Positions 8,793 through 17,073 of a DNA stretch of 42,892 bases are shown in pieces. The notes below the pieces were generated by a model. The model searched no databases, had not been told where the DNA came from, and worked only from the letters and a program-made list of their open reading frames with translations. Location of the stretch: the NCBI RefSeq assembly GCF_022549775.1, contig NZ_JAKZGP010000046.1, positions 1 through 42,892 on the forward strand, written 5' to 3'. Position 1 is the stretch's first letter. Every line of letters begins with the position of its first letter. The DNA comes from Belliella filtrata. GTDB lineage: Bacteria > Bacteroidota > Bacteroidia > Cytophagales > Cyclobacteriaceae. The translations under genes were made by a program, and so were the position numbers.

Positions 8793-9469
8793 GATACTTG
8801 ATTTATCAATTTATCTTCTATTCTTCTCTCTATTCTCTTTACCCTTACCCTCACGATGCTCATCCATGTACCTAAAAGTGTCCATCCAATGATCGCTGGA
8901 TAGAATACCATCCTTAGATTGCTATCCATATCATAGGCATTGAAGCCTGGATTCCCTCCGTTGCCTGGATGAAGGCTATCGGTGAGTCTTGGCAAAACAA
9001 AAATCAATGGAATAAATGCTGCAAATGCAAAAATATTGTAAACGGCTCCTATTCTGGCCCTTTGCTGCACATCCGTGAGGGAATTGCGGAGGATCAGATA
9101 GGCAAAATACATCAATATACCTATCGCCGAAGCGTTTTGCTTAGGATCTCCACTCCAGTAATCTCCCCAAGTAAATTTCGCCCATAGCATACCAGTGACT
9201 ATTCCCAATACACCAAAAAGTATGGCTGCATTGGTAAATTCTATAGCAATGTCGTCGTGTCTGAGGTCGTTGGTTCGAAGGTATTTGATGCTGTAGACTA
9301 CCGCTACGACAAGCATAATGATCATTCCAAACCACATGGTGACATGGAAATATAAGGCTCTGATCGTTTCGTTAAGTATGGGTAGTCGGGGAACATCCAT
9401 AACTAGCCCCCCAATGATGGTATAGGCCAACAAGACTATGGTCAAAATTTTCCACCAGCTAAATTTCAT
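8789..9469 (-). CDS. ccmC: heme exporter/maturation protein CcmC
   Basis: Six-helix membrane protein that loads heme onto CcmE. The tryptophan-rich motif is present as WGDYWSGDPKQNA (residues 101-113), flanked by candidate heme-ligand His42 (ALYFHVTMW) and His167 (DSLHPG). The third Trp of the classical WGxxWxWD motif is Gly here (codon GGA), which is unusual. At 226 aa its length is typical. It overlaps ccmD by 4 bp and is separated from ccmB by an unusual 388-bp gap. Confidence 0.9.
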   Translation of the reverse strand: MKFSWWKILTIVLLAYTIIGGLVMDVPRLPILNETIRALYFHVTMWFGMIIMLVVAVVYSIKYLRTNDLRHDDIAIEFTNAAILFGVLGIVTGMLWAKFTWGDYWSGDPKQNASAIGILMYFAYLILRNSLTDVQQRARIGAVYNIFAFAAFIPLIFVLPRLTDSLHPGNGGNPGFNAYDMDSNLRMVFYPAIIGWTLLGTWMSIVRVRVKRIERRIEDKLINQVS

Positions 9470-9857
9470 CTGTTATAATTTGTCTTTCATTGATCTGATG
9501 GTCTACCTCAAGCAAGCATCGAGACTAACCCTAGACCAGAATTCATATTCAATTGAAAAGCTTTGGTCACGTATTCACACAGCAAACTGACTCGATTTCG
9601 TGTAACCTGCCCTGCACTTTTCGAGTGCAAAAATAAGGTATAACTTCCTGATTCTTGCCATTTTTGTGAGATATTTGAGTCAATTGTATAACGGAATACT
9701 TTGAAAAAGGAACACATCCCTGACCGCAGCACTTTTGAAAAGTTTAAAAATTAAGTGGATAAAATTGCCCGAAACCTTATTTAGTTCCATGAAATTCTAT
9801 AGTACTAAATACTTATGAGGTTTTATTCGGAAATAAGCCACCCTCAAGCCCTCAATA
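9470..9857. other. long gap between ccmB and ccmC; possible structured stretch
   Basis: No convincing gene. A 74-codon open frame on the minus strand (9508-9732) has no recognisable family. Two pairings are visible: TGGTCACG (9563-9570) with CGTGTAACC (9599-9607) apart from a 2-base bulge, and TGCACT/AGTGCA around TTTCG at 9613-9629. It could be a leader RNA for ccmC or a decayed insertion. I recognise no known riboswitch. Confidence 0.3.
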
Positions 9858-10523
9858 CTAGCTCCTCCACAAGTATGGAAACAGAATATAGGAGGTAGCA
9901 GAAATGATTGCATTGATAGCCATAAGGGTAATGATCTTATCTATACTGACACTCCAGTCTAGGCCATCTATTGCATTTTTTGACACCCTTATAGCCATGA
10001 GAAGTATGGGGATGATTATTGGGAAACTTAATATAGCCATCAGTGTCGCATTGTTGCTTGCTTTGGAAGCAATAGCAGAAACCATCGTAAGGCATGCTGA
10101 AAACCCCAGTGATCCTAAAACCAAATTCAGCAAAAACAGCCCTTGATCCTGAACGGGATTACCTAGAATGATAGAGAATACAAAGTAGCCTAACAAAGCC
10201 AATACTAAGGTCAAAATTGAATTGTATATCATTTTGGAAATGATAATCGACTCTGGGGATGCAATCATGTAATAGTATAACTGTCTTCCTTGATGCTCCT
10301 GCACAAAACTCTTAGCAACTGCATTGACCGCTGAAAACAAAATGATGATCCAATACAAAGCATTCCATGTAGGCACCCCGATGTTTCCTTGCTTTGCACC
10401 TACGCTCAAGTAGGTAATAAACACCGCCGATACCACATACAAAAGTATCCCGTTCAAGGCATACTTTTGCCTCCACTCCAAAGTGAGTTCTTTGATGATA
10501 AGGGTATTTATTTGCTTTAGCAT
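9858..10523 (-). CDS. ccmB: heme exporter permease CcmB
   Basis: ABC-type membrane subunit that works with the ATPase CcmA and CcmC in delivering heme to CcmE. From the chosen ATG (MLKQINTLIIKELTLEWRQK) the protein is 221 aa, matching the usual CcmB length of about 220. The family start K-E-L-x-x-E-W-R-x-K and six hydrophobic segments are evident, and VQEHQGRQLYYYMIASPE fits the conserved cytoplasmic loop. The frame is open upstream to 10568 but that extension has no conserved sequence. No ccmA gene occurs in the window, so the ATPase must be elsewhere. Confidence 0.88.
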   Translation of the reverse strand: MLKQINTLIIKELTLEWRQKYALNGILLYVVSAVFITYLSVGAKQGNIGVPTWNALYWIIILFSAVNAVAKSFVQEHQGRQLYYYMIASPESIIISKMIYNSILTLVLALLGYFVFSIILGNPVQDQGLFLLNLVLGSLGFSACLTMVSAIASKASNNATLMAILSFPIIIPILLMAIRVSKNAIDGLDWSVSIDKIITLMAINAIISATSYILFPYLWRS

Positions 10524-10743
10524 GGAGGCAAAGTTAACACATGAAGAGGAGATCATCATGGTAATCAAAAAAAGTAAGGAATTTCTTGTCGCAAATCACC
10601 TGAGAGATTGTCGTATTTGCACGGCTTCAATGAGCTCAATTATAGATACATTTGAGAATATGAAACATAAATACTCCGTTTTTCTCTATTTAGCTTAATG
10701 TTATATTATACATTGACAATTGTAAAAATAGAACCACCTACTT

Positions 10744-11142
10744 ATGATAAACCCGGAGATTCAGGCATACAACAATTTACAAAAAAAAGAATACACGGAG
10801 ATTTGTAATGCAATTTCAGAAATTGTGGGCAGGTGTTTGCCTGAATCAGAAAGTAAAATTTGGCATAGGCATCCTGTTTGGTTTTTAGATGGCAACCCTA
10901 CAGTCGGTTACAGCATACAAAAACCTGGAGTTAGGTTGATGTTTTGGAGTGGGGCAGATTTTGAGGAAGATAAGCTCAATATTTTGGGCAAGAAATTCAA
11001 AGATGCTTCAATTTTTTATATCAATGTATCTCAAATCGATATGGCGGATTTAGAAAGGTGGCTCTCAAAATCAAAAGAGATTCAATGGGATTATAAAAAT
11101 TTAGTGAAGCGAAAAGGAGAATTATTGAAATTGAAAGGATGA
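10744..11142 (+). CDS. DUF1801 domain protein (1)
   Basis: A 132-residue cytosolic protein of the small YdhG/DUF1801-like alpha-beta fold. The visible features are an ESKIWHRHPVWF segment, followed by GYSIQKPGVRLMFWSGADF, and a C-terminal helix rich in Lys. The family includes proteins called iron chaperone-like, but function is not established. It is the first of three same-strand genes: the next gene starts 4 bp after its stop. Divergent from ccmB. Confidence 0.7.
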   Translation: MINPEIQAYNNLQKKEYTEICNAISEIVGRCLPESESKIWHRHPVWFLDGNPTVGYSIQKPGVRLMFWSGADFEEDKLNILGKKFKDASIFYINVSQIDMADLERWLSKSKEIQWDYKNLVKRKGELLKLKG

Positions 11143-11146
11143 CAGT

Positions 11147-11494
11147 ATGAAAGATGTAAATGAATATATTGATGGATTTGCGGATCCTGTGAAATCAATA
11201 CTTTTAAAAATCAGAGAGATTGTTTTGCTTCAAGCTCCTGAAGCATTGGAGTCAATAGCTTATGGCATGCCAGCTTATAAAACCTGTGGAAAACCTCTCG
11301 TGTATTATGCAGCATTCAAGCACCATATTGGATTTTATGCTACACCTACGGGACATGAGAAGTTCAAAGATTCTTTATCAAAATACAAACAAGGGAAAGG
11401 CTCTGTACAATTTCCTCTTGACCAAGAGATCCCGTATGGGTTGATTGAGCAGATGGTAAAATTTCGTTTTGAAGAAAATCTAAAATTCAAATGA
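11147..11494 (+). CDS. DUF1801 domain protein (2), YdhG-like
   Basis: A 115-residue protein with the clear DUF1801 signature: the first helix with VKSILLKIREIVLLQAPEALE, then SIAYGMPAYK and HHIGFYATP. Function is unknown for the family, sometimes labelled iron chaperone. It starts 4 bp after the preceding DUF1801 gene and its last codon overlaps the start of the reductase gene (ATGA, 4 bp), so the three genes are very likely co-transcribed. Confidence 0.85.
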   Translation: MKDVNEYIDGFADPVKSILLKIREIVLLQAPEALESIAYGMPAYKTCGKPLVYYAAFKHHIGFYATPTGHEKFKDSLSKYKQGKGSVQFPLDQEIPYGLIEQMVKFRFEENLKFK

Positions 11495-12090
11495 GAAAAA
11501 TCATATCATTTATGCACATTTCATTAGATGGATTTGTGTCGGACTCAAAAGGGAGTCTCAGTTGGGTAAAACTGGATCAAGAGATTTTTAAGTTTGTAAG
11601 TCAACGTGTCGGCAAGACAAACACAGCAATGTATGGACGCAAGACATTTGAGATAATGGAGAACTACTGGCCAAAGGCTGGTTCAAGACCAAATGCTACC
11701 AACCATGAAAAAGTGCATTCCAAATGGTATAATAATACGCATAAATTAGTCCTTTCTTCAACAATGAAAGAAGCATCGCTTCCGAATACCAACATTATCA
11801 CGGACAATATTTCTGAACAAGTAAAAGAAATAAAATCCTCCATCAATCAAAATAGTAATGAAATTCTCCTTTTTGGAAGCCCACAAGCGACCCAAACCCT
11901 TATGGAGTTGAATTTGATTGATGGGTTTTGGTTATTCTTAAACCCCATTGTTTTAGGACAAGGTATATCCCTATTCAATGAGTTTGAAACAATGCAATTA
12001 CTTTCTCTCAATTCAATTTATCAATTTCAGAACGGGGTAATTTCATTAGATTATACGATCACCAAAAAAGAAGATTTCTGGGCAATTTGA
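11491..12090 (+). CDS. dihydrofolate reductase family protein (RibD C-terminal domain)
   Basis: A 199-residue RibD_C/DHFR-like reductase. Family hallmarks are the N-terminal MRKIISFMHISLDGFV strand, the YGRKTFEIMENYW block, KLVLSSTM and the GSPQATQTLMELNLIDGFW region that forms the NADPH-binding site. Proteins of this type are usually uncharacterised NADPH reductases rather than folate or riboflavin enzymes proper. It overlaps the upstream DUF1801 gene by 4 bp. Downstream is the mobile element at 12160. Confidence 0.87.
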   Translation: MRKIISFMHISLDGFVSDSKGSLSWVKLDQEIFKFVSQRVGKTNTAMYGRKTFEIMENYWPKAGSRPNATNHEKVHSKWYNNTHKLVLSSTMKEASLPNTNIITDNISEQVKEIKSSINQNSNEILLFGSPQATQTLMELNLIDGFWLFLNPIVLGQGISLFNEFETMQLLSLNSIYQFQNGVISLDYTITKKEDFWAI

Positions 12091-12153
12091 AATTATAATT
12101 TAGGTGGAAGCAAATTGAAGGTAATGAAATATAGTTCCCTGTATATCAGAAAC

Positions 12154-12396
12154 TACTTAGGATCTGCTGAAAAAGTCCGATTTGAGTAAGATATGGGTTG
12201 GAGAAGTGCAGATGAATAAATATACTGCGAAATGAAACCAACGAAGTAGATTGCATGAAGCTGGCTAACACAACCAAGTCAAAATACTGCAAGAGTTTTG
12301 TGTTCATTTGCAGAAAAACCCTCTCCAAGATCAATGACTAGGTAAATAACCCATACATTACCAACTGGTTTTGAGTATTTAAGCAGATCCTACTTA
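12154..12396. mobile_element. MITE-like element (231 bp) with TIRs and 6-bp target duplication
   Basis: The element at 12160-12390 begins GGATCTGCT and ends AGCAGATCC. Read inward, the two ends agree at 15 of 18 positions. It is flanked on both sides by the direct repeat TACTTA (12154-12159 and 12391-12396), a target-site duplication. On the minus strand the left end encodes GLFQQIL, a peptide like those at the C-termini of transposases whose frames run into the TIR. No transposase fits in 231 bp, so it is a non-autonomous or internally deleted insertion sequence. The IS family is not determined. Confidence 0.8.
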
Positions 12397-13397
12397 GTTG
12401 ATTCCCTGATGATCAAAGTTGTTGCCAATTGTTTGGACATGATTGTAGAGTTTTTATCTTCGATCATTTTGAAAAGAATTTCAGCCGCATGCTTGCCAAT
12501 TTCAAAAGCGGGTTGCTTTACTGTAGAAAGTTGTGGGCTAATATATTGCGCTATAGGCTCATCAGCATAGCCGATGACAGAAATCTGATCAGGAATGCTA
12601 ATTCCTCGTTTTTGCAATACTTTGATAGCATCATATGCGTAATAATCGCTAAAAGCAAAAATTCCATCTACATCATTAGTATCTAAGATTCGCTGTAGCT
12701 TTTTTTCAAAATCCTCATCCTCCCCCAACAAGATCATATCTTCTTCTAAGCTCAAGCCGTTTTTCTTCAACCCTTCCAAATATCCCAAGTACCTATTGAA
12801 ACTAGTGGAGATATATTCAGGCCCCTTAATGTGTAGGATTTGCTTACAACCCGTTTGAACTAAATACTGAACAGCATCCAATGATCCTTGAAAGTCGTCA
12901 GTGACTACGTAGGAAGTATTCAAGTCTTCACAAATTCTATCAAGAAGTACCAAAGGTGTCCCGTCTTCTATGACTGTCTCAAAATGACTCAAATCATCCG
13001 AATCATTCCCTACCGCAGCCAAAACACCATCGACTCTGGTATTTAAAAAAGCCATACATGACTTTTCCTCCTTCTCTTTGAGTTCATCTGAAGTACAGAT
13101 AAAAAGTTGATAACCCTTATGAAAAGATACACTTTCGATACCTGCAAGAATGTTATTAAAGTAATTGTGGGTAAACTCAGGAAGAAGTAAACCAATCGTA
13201 AAAGTTTTGTTAGAGACCATACTCTTGGCTATTTGATTAGGTCTGTAACCCAATTCTTTTGCCAATTGCACAATCTGATCCTTTCTGGAGTCACTGATGC
13301 TTTCATGTCCATTAAGAGCCCTAGAAATCGTAGAAGGTGTTACTCCCAAGATTTTGGCTAAATCTCTAATATTTACTCTTTTCTTGTACAAACTCAT
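12390..13397 (-). CDS. LacI/GalR family transcriptional regulator of the fucose locus
   Basis: A 335-residue repressor. The N-terminal HTH reads IRDLAKILGVTPSTISRALN, followed by the hinge (LGYRPNQIAKSM) and a periplasmic-binding-like sensor domain (TIGLLLPEF to the C-terminus). It is divergent from the fucose genes, 461 bp from the mutarotase start, and most likely controls them in response to L-fucose or a metabolite (inference from position). Its TAG stop sits at the boundary of the MITE-like element; the stop would be TAG both with and without the insertion, so the protein is intact. Confidence 0.92.
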   Translation of the reverse strand: MSLYKKRVNIRDLAKILGVTPSTISRALNGHESISDSRKDQIVQLAKELGYRPNQIAKSMVSNKTFTIGLLLPEFTHNYFNNILAGIESVSFHKGYQLFICTSDELKEKEEKSCMAFLNTRVDGVLAAVGNDSDDLSHFETVIEDGTPLVLLDRICEDLNTSYVVTDDFQGSLDAVQYLVQTGCKQILHIKGPEYISTSFNRYLGYLEGLKKNGLSLEEDMILLGEDEDFEKKLQRILDTNDVDGIFAFSDYYAYDAIKVLQKRGISIPDQISVIGYADEPIAQYISPQLSTVKQPAFEIGKHAAEILFKMIEDKNSTIMSKQLATTLIIRESTK

Positions 13398-13858
13398 TGC
13401 GTACTCAAGTTAAGAAATTTCTTTATAAAATTGACCTATACTACTACAACAGGTAGAATTTCACACTTAATCTAAAGACCAATAGTAGAGCTTCGCACCT
13501 CAACTTTGAAGCTTATGCATCAATTCGAAGCTTGTAAATCTTCAATTTTCGGAAATAATTAGTTCATTTAACTTAAAATCCAAAATCCGTAAAAAAAAAC
13601 ATTATAATTGGTTGATTTATAATGACAATAGACCTTACAGATTCCACTCGATTATTCCTAGTAACTGATTAGTAGACAATAAAAACCTGAACGGTCGGCA
13701 GATTTTAGGTAAGAACAAAATCATTTACAAGCGTCTTTGTTGGACAAACTTTTTATCAAAACTCAATAGTACTATACAATCACCAAAACAAACGTTTGAC
13801 TGGAAAAGCAATAGATTTTATCTTAACATTACTTATCCCAAACCTATTCAAACCCAGA
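13398..13858. other. divergent regulatory region of the fucose locus
   Basis: 461 bp without a gene between the LacI gene and the mutarotase. It holds a LacI-type operator candidate (13789-13798) near the fucose genes and a 12-bp palindrome AAGAAATTTCTT (13412-13423), 14 bp before the regulator start, which may be a second site or chance in AT-rich DNA. No clear promoter pair was found by eye. Confidence 0.5.
13789..13798. promoter_or_regulatory. candidate LacI-family operator
   Basis: CAAACGTTTG is a perfect palindrome with a central CG, the typical core of LacI/GalR operators. It lies 60 bp before the mutarotase ATG and downstream of the divergent LacI gene. Good match by eye; not tested. 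Confidence 0.6.
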
Positions 13859-14245
13859 ATGAACAGACACTATCTCGCAACTGATCTAAAAGATGATCCA
13901 AAACTCATTGCAGCCTATGAAGAGTGGCATAAGGATTCCTGGCCCGAAATCCGCCAAAGTATTTTTGAAGCGGGTATAATCTCAATGGAAATTTTCAGAA
14001 CAGGCAATCGGCTCATCATGGTTATCGAAACCGAATCAGACTTTAGTTTCTCAAAAAAAGCCCAAATGGACGCTTCCAACAATAAAGTACAAGAATGGGA
14101 ATCTTTAATGAATCAATTTCAAACCCCACTTCCATGGGCAAAACATGGTGAAAAATGGACTTTGATGAAAAGGATCTTTCACTTATCTAAGAACAAATAC
14201 AAAACCCAAAATGAAAATCAAACCACTTCAAATCATGAAAAATAA
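13859..14245 (+). CDS. L-rhamnose/L-fucose mutarotase (RhaM-like)
   Basis: Small ferredoxin-like mutarotase that interconverts the anomers of a 6-deoxy-L-hexose. The family pattern shows in AYEEWHKDSWPEIRQSI, the GIISMEIFRTGNRLIMVIE strand pair and the terminal EKWTLMKRIFHL. In this locus the sugar is probably L-fucose (inference from neighbours). The frame is open upstream to a TTG at 13796, but ATG 13859 (MNRHYLATDL) begins at the conserved first strand. The 128-residue product is longer than the approximately 104-residue E. coli RhaM because of a Lys/Asn-rich tail that runs into the fucosidase start, overlapping it by 11 bp. Confidence 0.87.
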   Translation: MNRHYLATDLKDDPKLIAAYEEWHKDSWPEIRQSIFEAGIISMEIFRTGNRLIMVIETESDFSFSKKAQMDASNNKVQEWESLMNQFQTPLPWAKHGEKWTLMKRIFHLSKNKYKTQNENQTTSNHEK

Positions 14246-15893
14246 TCCTTCGATTCGCTTAGTGTTTAGCATCATAATAGCTACAACACTAAATTTAAAA
14301 ACATACGCACAAAAAGCTTTCCACGCACCAATTGGCTCAAACAATGAACAGCAACTGACTGGAAAATTTGAAGCAAATTGGGAATCCTTAAGCAATTACG
14401 AAGTCCCTGAATGGTATAGAAATGCTAAATTTGGAATATGGGCGCACTGGGGACCTCAATGCGAACCTGGCCAAGGTGATTGGTATGGCCGTGAAATGTA
14501 TAAGCAAGGAAGCAGAGTCTACAATTGGCATGTAGAAAATTATGGACACCCTTCCCAATTCGGCTTCAAAGACATCATTCGCAACTGGAAAGCCGAAAAT
14601 TGGGACCCTGAAAAACTTGTAGCCTTATACAAAAGAGCAGGGGCACAATATTTCTTTGCCATGGCCAACCATCATGACAATATGGATCTTTGGGACAGCA
14701 AATATCAAGAGTGGAACAGTGTCAACCTTGGCCCAAAAACTGACATCATTGAGCGTTGGGCACAAGCAGCAAAAAACAATGACTTGCCGCTTGGACTAAG
14801 TGTACATTCAGCTCATGCCTGGCTATGGTATGAGACTGCCCAGCAATCGGATCATGAGGGTCCACTGAAAGGCGTCTCTTATGATGGAACACTGACCAAA
14901 GATGATGGCAAAGGTACTTGGTGGGAAGGACTTGACCCGCAGGCACTATATGCTCAAGATCACTCCTTGAGTGAAGAAGCCAATGATATAGCTACCATTC
15001 ATGGGCAGTGGGATTGGAAAAATGGTGCTTCACTACCATCTGTAGCATACAGTGAAAACTTCTACAATCGAACCATCGATTTGATCAACAAATTCAACCC
15101 TGACCTCATTTACTTTGATGACACTGCTCTGCCACTATATCCTGTCTCAGATGCTGGACTCAAAATAGCAGCTCATTACTACAATCAGAATATGAAGCTA
15201 AATGATGGAAAACTGAATGCAGTGCTATTTGGTAAAATACTTACGGACGAACAAAAGAAAAGCTTGGTATGGGATGTAGAAAGAGGTGCACCAAATGAAA
15301 TTCAAGAGCTGCCCTGGCAGACATGTACATGTATTGGCAATTGGCACTATAGCGAAGACTATTATAAAAATGACAGGTACAAGTCCGCCAAGGACGTAGT
15401 CCACACGCTCATAGATATCGTAAGCAAAAATGGTAACCTATTGCTAAGTGTTCCAATCAAGGGCGATGGAACTCTAGACGACAAAGAAATTAAAATCGTC
15501 AATCAAATCGGTGACTGGATGGAAGTGAATGGAGAAAGTATCTTTGAAACTAGACCATGGTTAGTCTACGGTGAAGGCCCAGCCGTAGAAACATCAAATC
15601 CAATCAGTGCACAAGGATTCAATGAAGGTAAGATCAAGTTTGGATCAAATGACATCAGGTTTAATCAAAAAGGTAAAATCTTATACGCAAGTATATTTGG
15701 CATACCAGAGCAATCCATAAAAATCAAAAACCTTGGCAAGTCTTCAGAAAATGCTCTAAAAATTAAAAAGATTGAGCTTTTAGGAAGCAATGAAAAAGTA
15801 AAATGGAAAGTTGAGAATGATCATCTTACTGTTGAAAAGCCAAACACAGCTCCAAATGAGGTTGCCTTGGTTTATAAGATCTATCAAAAATAA
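14235..15893 (+). CDS. alpha-L-fucosidase, glycoside hydrolase family 29
   Basis: Exported retaining exo-fucosidase, 552 aa from the chosen ATG. Signal peptide MKNNPSIRLVFSIIIATTLN ending before YAQ suggests periplasmic or secreted location. GH29 features in order: WYRNAKFGIWAHWGP, the HHDNMDLWDS segment, then NPDLIYFDDTAL, where one of the two Asp (about residue 295-296) is the expected nucleophile. A C-terminal beta-sandwich follows. An ATG at 14211 is also in frame, but it would put charged residues ahead of the signal peptide. It releases L-fucose for the transporter and enzymes downstream. The ATG overlaps the mutarotase gene by 11 bp. GH29 assignment is firm; linkage specificity is unknown. 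Confidence 0.92.
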   Translation: MKNNPSIRLVFSIIIATTLNLKTYAQKAFHAPIGSNNEQQLTGKFEANWESLSNYEVPEWYRNAKFGIWAHWGPQCEPGQGDWYGREMYKQGSRVYNWHVENYGHPSQFGFKDIIRNWKAENWDPEKLVALYKRAGAQYFFAMANHHDNMDLWDSKYQEWNSVNLGPKTDIIERWAQAAKNNDLPLGLSVHSAHAWLWYETAQQSDHEGPLKGVSYDGTLTKDDGKGTWWEGLDPQALYAQDHSLSEEANDIATIHGQWDWKNGASLPSVAYSENFYNRTIDLINKFNPDLIYFDDTALPLYPVSDAGLKIAAHYYNQNMKLNDGKLNAVLFGKILTDEQKKSLVWDVERGAPNEIQELPWQTCTCIGNWHYSEDYYKNDRYKSAKDVVHTLIDIVSKNGNLLLSVPIKGDGTLDDKEIKIVNQIGDWMEVNGESIFETRPWLVYGEGPAVETSNPISAQGFNEGKIKFGSNDIRFNQKGKILYASIFGIPEQSIKIKNLGKSSENALKIKKIELLGSNEKVKWKVENDHLTVEKPNTAPNEVALVYKIYQK

Positions 15894-15997
15894 ATCTCAA
15901 GAATTCCATTTGCGATTTTGAAAGTTGATTTAATAAGTGTTAAATTAACATTTCTGAAAATAAAATCCTCATTAGATACCAAAACACATATTAAAAA

Positions 15998-16029
15998 GGA
16001 AGTCAAGTTAAATTTGACTTCCATTTTTC
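15998..16029 (+). terminator. terminator/attenuator between the fucosidase and zinc dehydrogenase genes
   Basis: GGAAGTCAA and TTGACTTCC form a perfect 9-bp stem around a 7-base loop, followed by ATTTTT. It ends only about 12 bp before the dehydrogenase ATG (16042), so it may both cut transcription and mask the ribosome binding region. Confidence 0.75.
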
Positions 16030-16041
16030 TAAAGTAAAAAT

Positions 16042-17049
16042 ATGAAATATATTGTCTGTGAAAACCCTGGGAAATTCACTTTAAAAGAAACCCAAAAACC
16101 TACCCTTAAAGAAGGTGAAGTATTGATTGCTATTAAGAAAATTGGAATTTGTGGTACGGATATCCATGCTTATGCGGGCAACCAGGCATACTTTTCATAC
16201 CCCAGGATATTAGGTCATGAACTGGCAGCTGTCGTTGAAGAGTCCAATAAATCAGATTTTGCAAAATGTGAAAAAGTAATCCTCATTCCTTATTTACACT
16301 GTGGCAATTGTATCGCATGCAAATCAGGTAAGACCAATTGCTGTGTCAATATGCGTGTCATGGGCGTACATGTGGACGGAGGTATGCAAGAATACTTAGC
16401 TGTACCAAGTTGGTCTTTGCTAAGAACACCAAACCTAAGCTATAGTGAGATGGCACTTGTAGAGCCTCTGGCTATTGCTGCACATGCTATCAGAAGAGCA
16501 AATATCCAGGCAGGCGAGCATGTACTCGTGATGGGTTGTGGCCCGATTGGCTTAGCCATCATGGCGATAGCAAAAATCAAAGGAGCCACAGTAATTGCCT
16601 TAGACATCAATCCACAGCGAATACAATATGCAAAAGACCAAATCGGTGTGGATCATGGTGTAATCGCAAGACCAAGTGCAGAGGAAGAAATCAAAGTTCT
16701 AACAGCAGGCTCAAACTGTCAAGCAGTCTTCGATGCCACTGGAAGTAAAGTGGCGCTAGAGTCTGGTCCTAACTATATGAGTCATGGTGGCAGGTATGTA
16801 CTTGTTGGGCTATCCAAAGGTGAGCTGGTGTTCAGTCACCCCGGGATACATGCAAAGGAATCCACCATTATGTGTAGTAGAAATGCAACTCATGAGGATT
16901 TTGACTTTGTGATCAATATGTTAGGCGAAAAATTATTTCCTACCGAATCCTTTATTACACATGAAGCAGCGTTTGAAGATATGATAGCTGTTTTTGATAG
17001 TTGGATCAATCCTGAAACACAAGTGATCAAAGCAACTGTAAATCTCTAA
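16042..17049 (+). CDS. zinc-dependent alcohol dehydrogenase, L-galactonate 5-dehydrogenase (LgoD)-like
   Basis: Medium-chain dehydrogenase of 335 aa. Catalytic zinc motif GICGTDIHAYAGNQ and GHE (GHELAAVV) are present, as is the structural zinc Cys cluster CGNCIACKSGKTNC. The NAD-binding loop is VMGCGPIGLAIMA. From memory, blocks such as GNQAYFSYPRILGHE, MGVHVDGG, SRNATHEDF and GLSKGEL resemble E. coli LgoD (YjjN), which oxidises L-galactonate at C5. L-Fuconate is 6-deoxy-L-galactonate, so a fuconate 5-dehydrogenase role is a reasonable but untested inference; alternatives are L-fucose dehydrogenase or ketodeoxyfuconate dehydrogenase. A hairpin lies directly upstream; the lactonase follows after 24 bp. 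Confidence 0.85.
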   Translation: MKYIVCENPGKFTLKETQKPTLKEGEVLIAIKKIGICGTDIHAYAGNQAYFSYPRILGHELAAVVEESNKSDFAKCEKVILIPYLHCGNCIACKSGKTNCCVNMRVMGVHVDGGMQEYLAVPSWSLLRTPNLSYSEMALVEPLAIAAHAIRRANIQAGEHVLVMGCGPIGLAIMAIAKIKGATVIALDINPQRIQYAKDQIGVDHGVIARPSAEEEIKVLTAGSNCQAVFDATGSKVALESGPNYMSHGGRYVLVGLSKGELVFSHPGIHAKESTIMCSRNATHEDFDFVINMLGEKLFPTESFITHEAAFEDMIAVFDSWINPETQVIKATVNL

Positions 17050-17073
17050 TCTCTGAAACCCCAAAATAACACC

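Noticed and set aside
9508-9732. 74-codon minus-strand frame between ccmB and ccmC
   Set aside because: No recognisable family, no start context, and the stretch has base-pairing potential that better fits a non-coding element.
10483-10698. 71-codon plus-strand frame overlapping the ccmB start
   Set aside because: Overlaps the conserved ccmB N-terminus on the other strand and has no recognised domain.
13796-13858. N-terminal extension of the mutarotase from a TTG
   Set aside because: It runs over the candidate operator and the added residues are not part of the RhaM fold.
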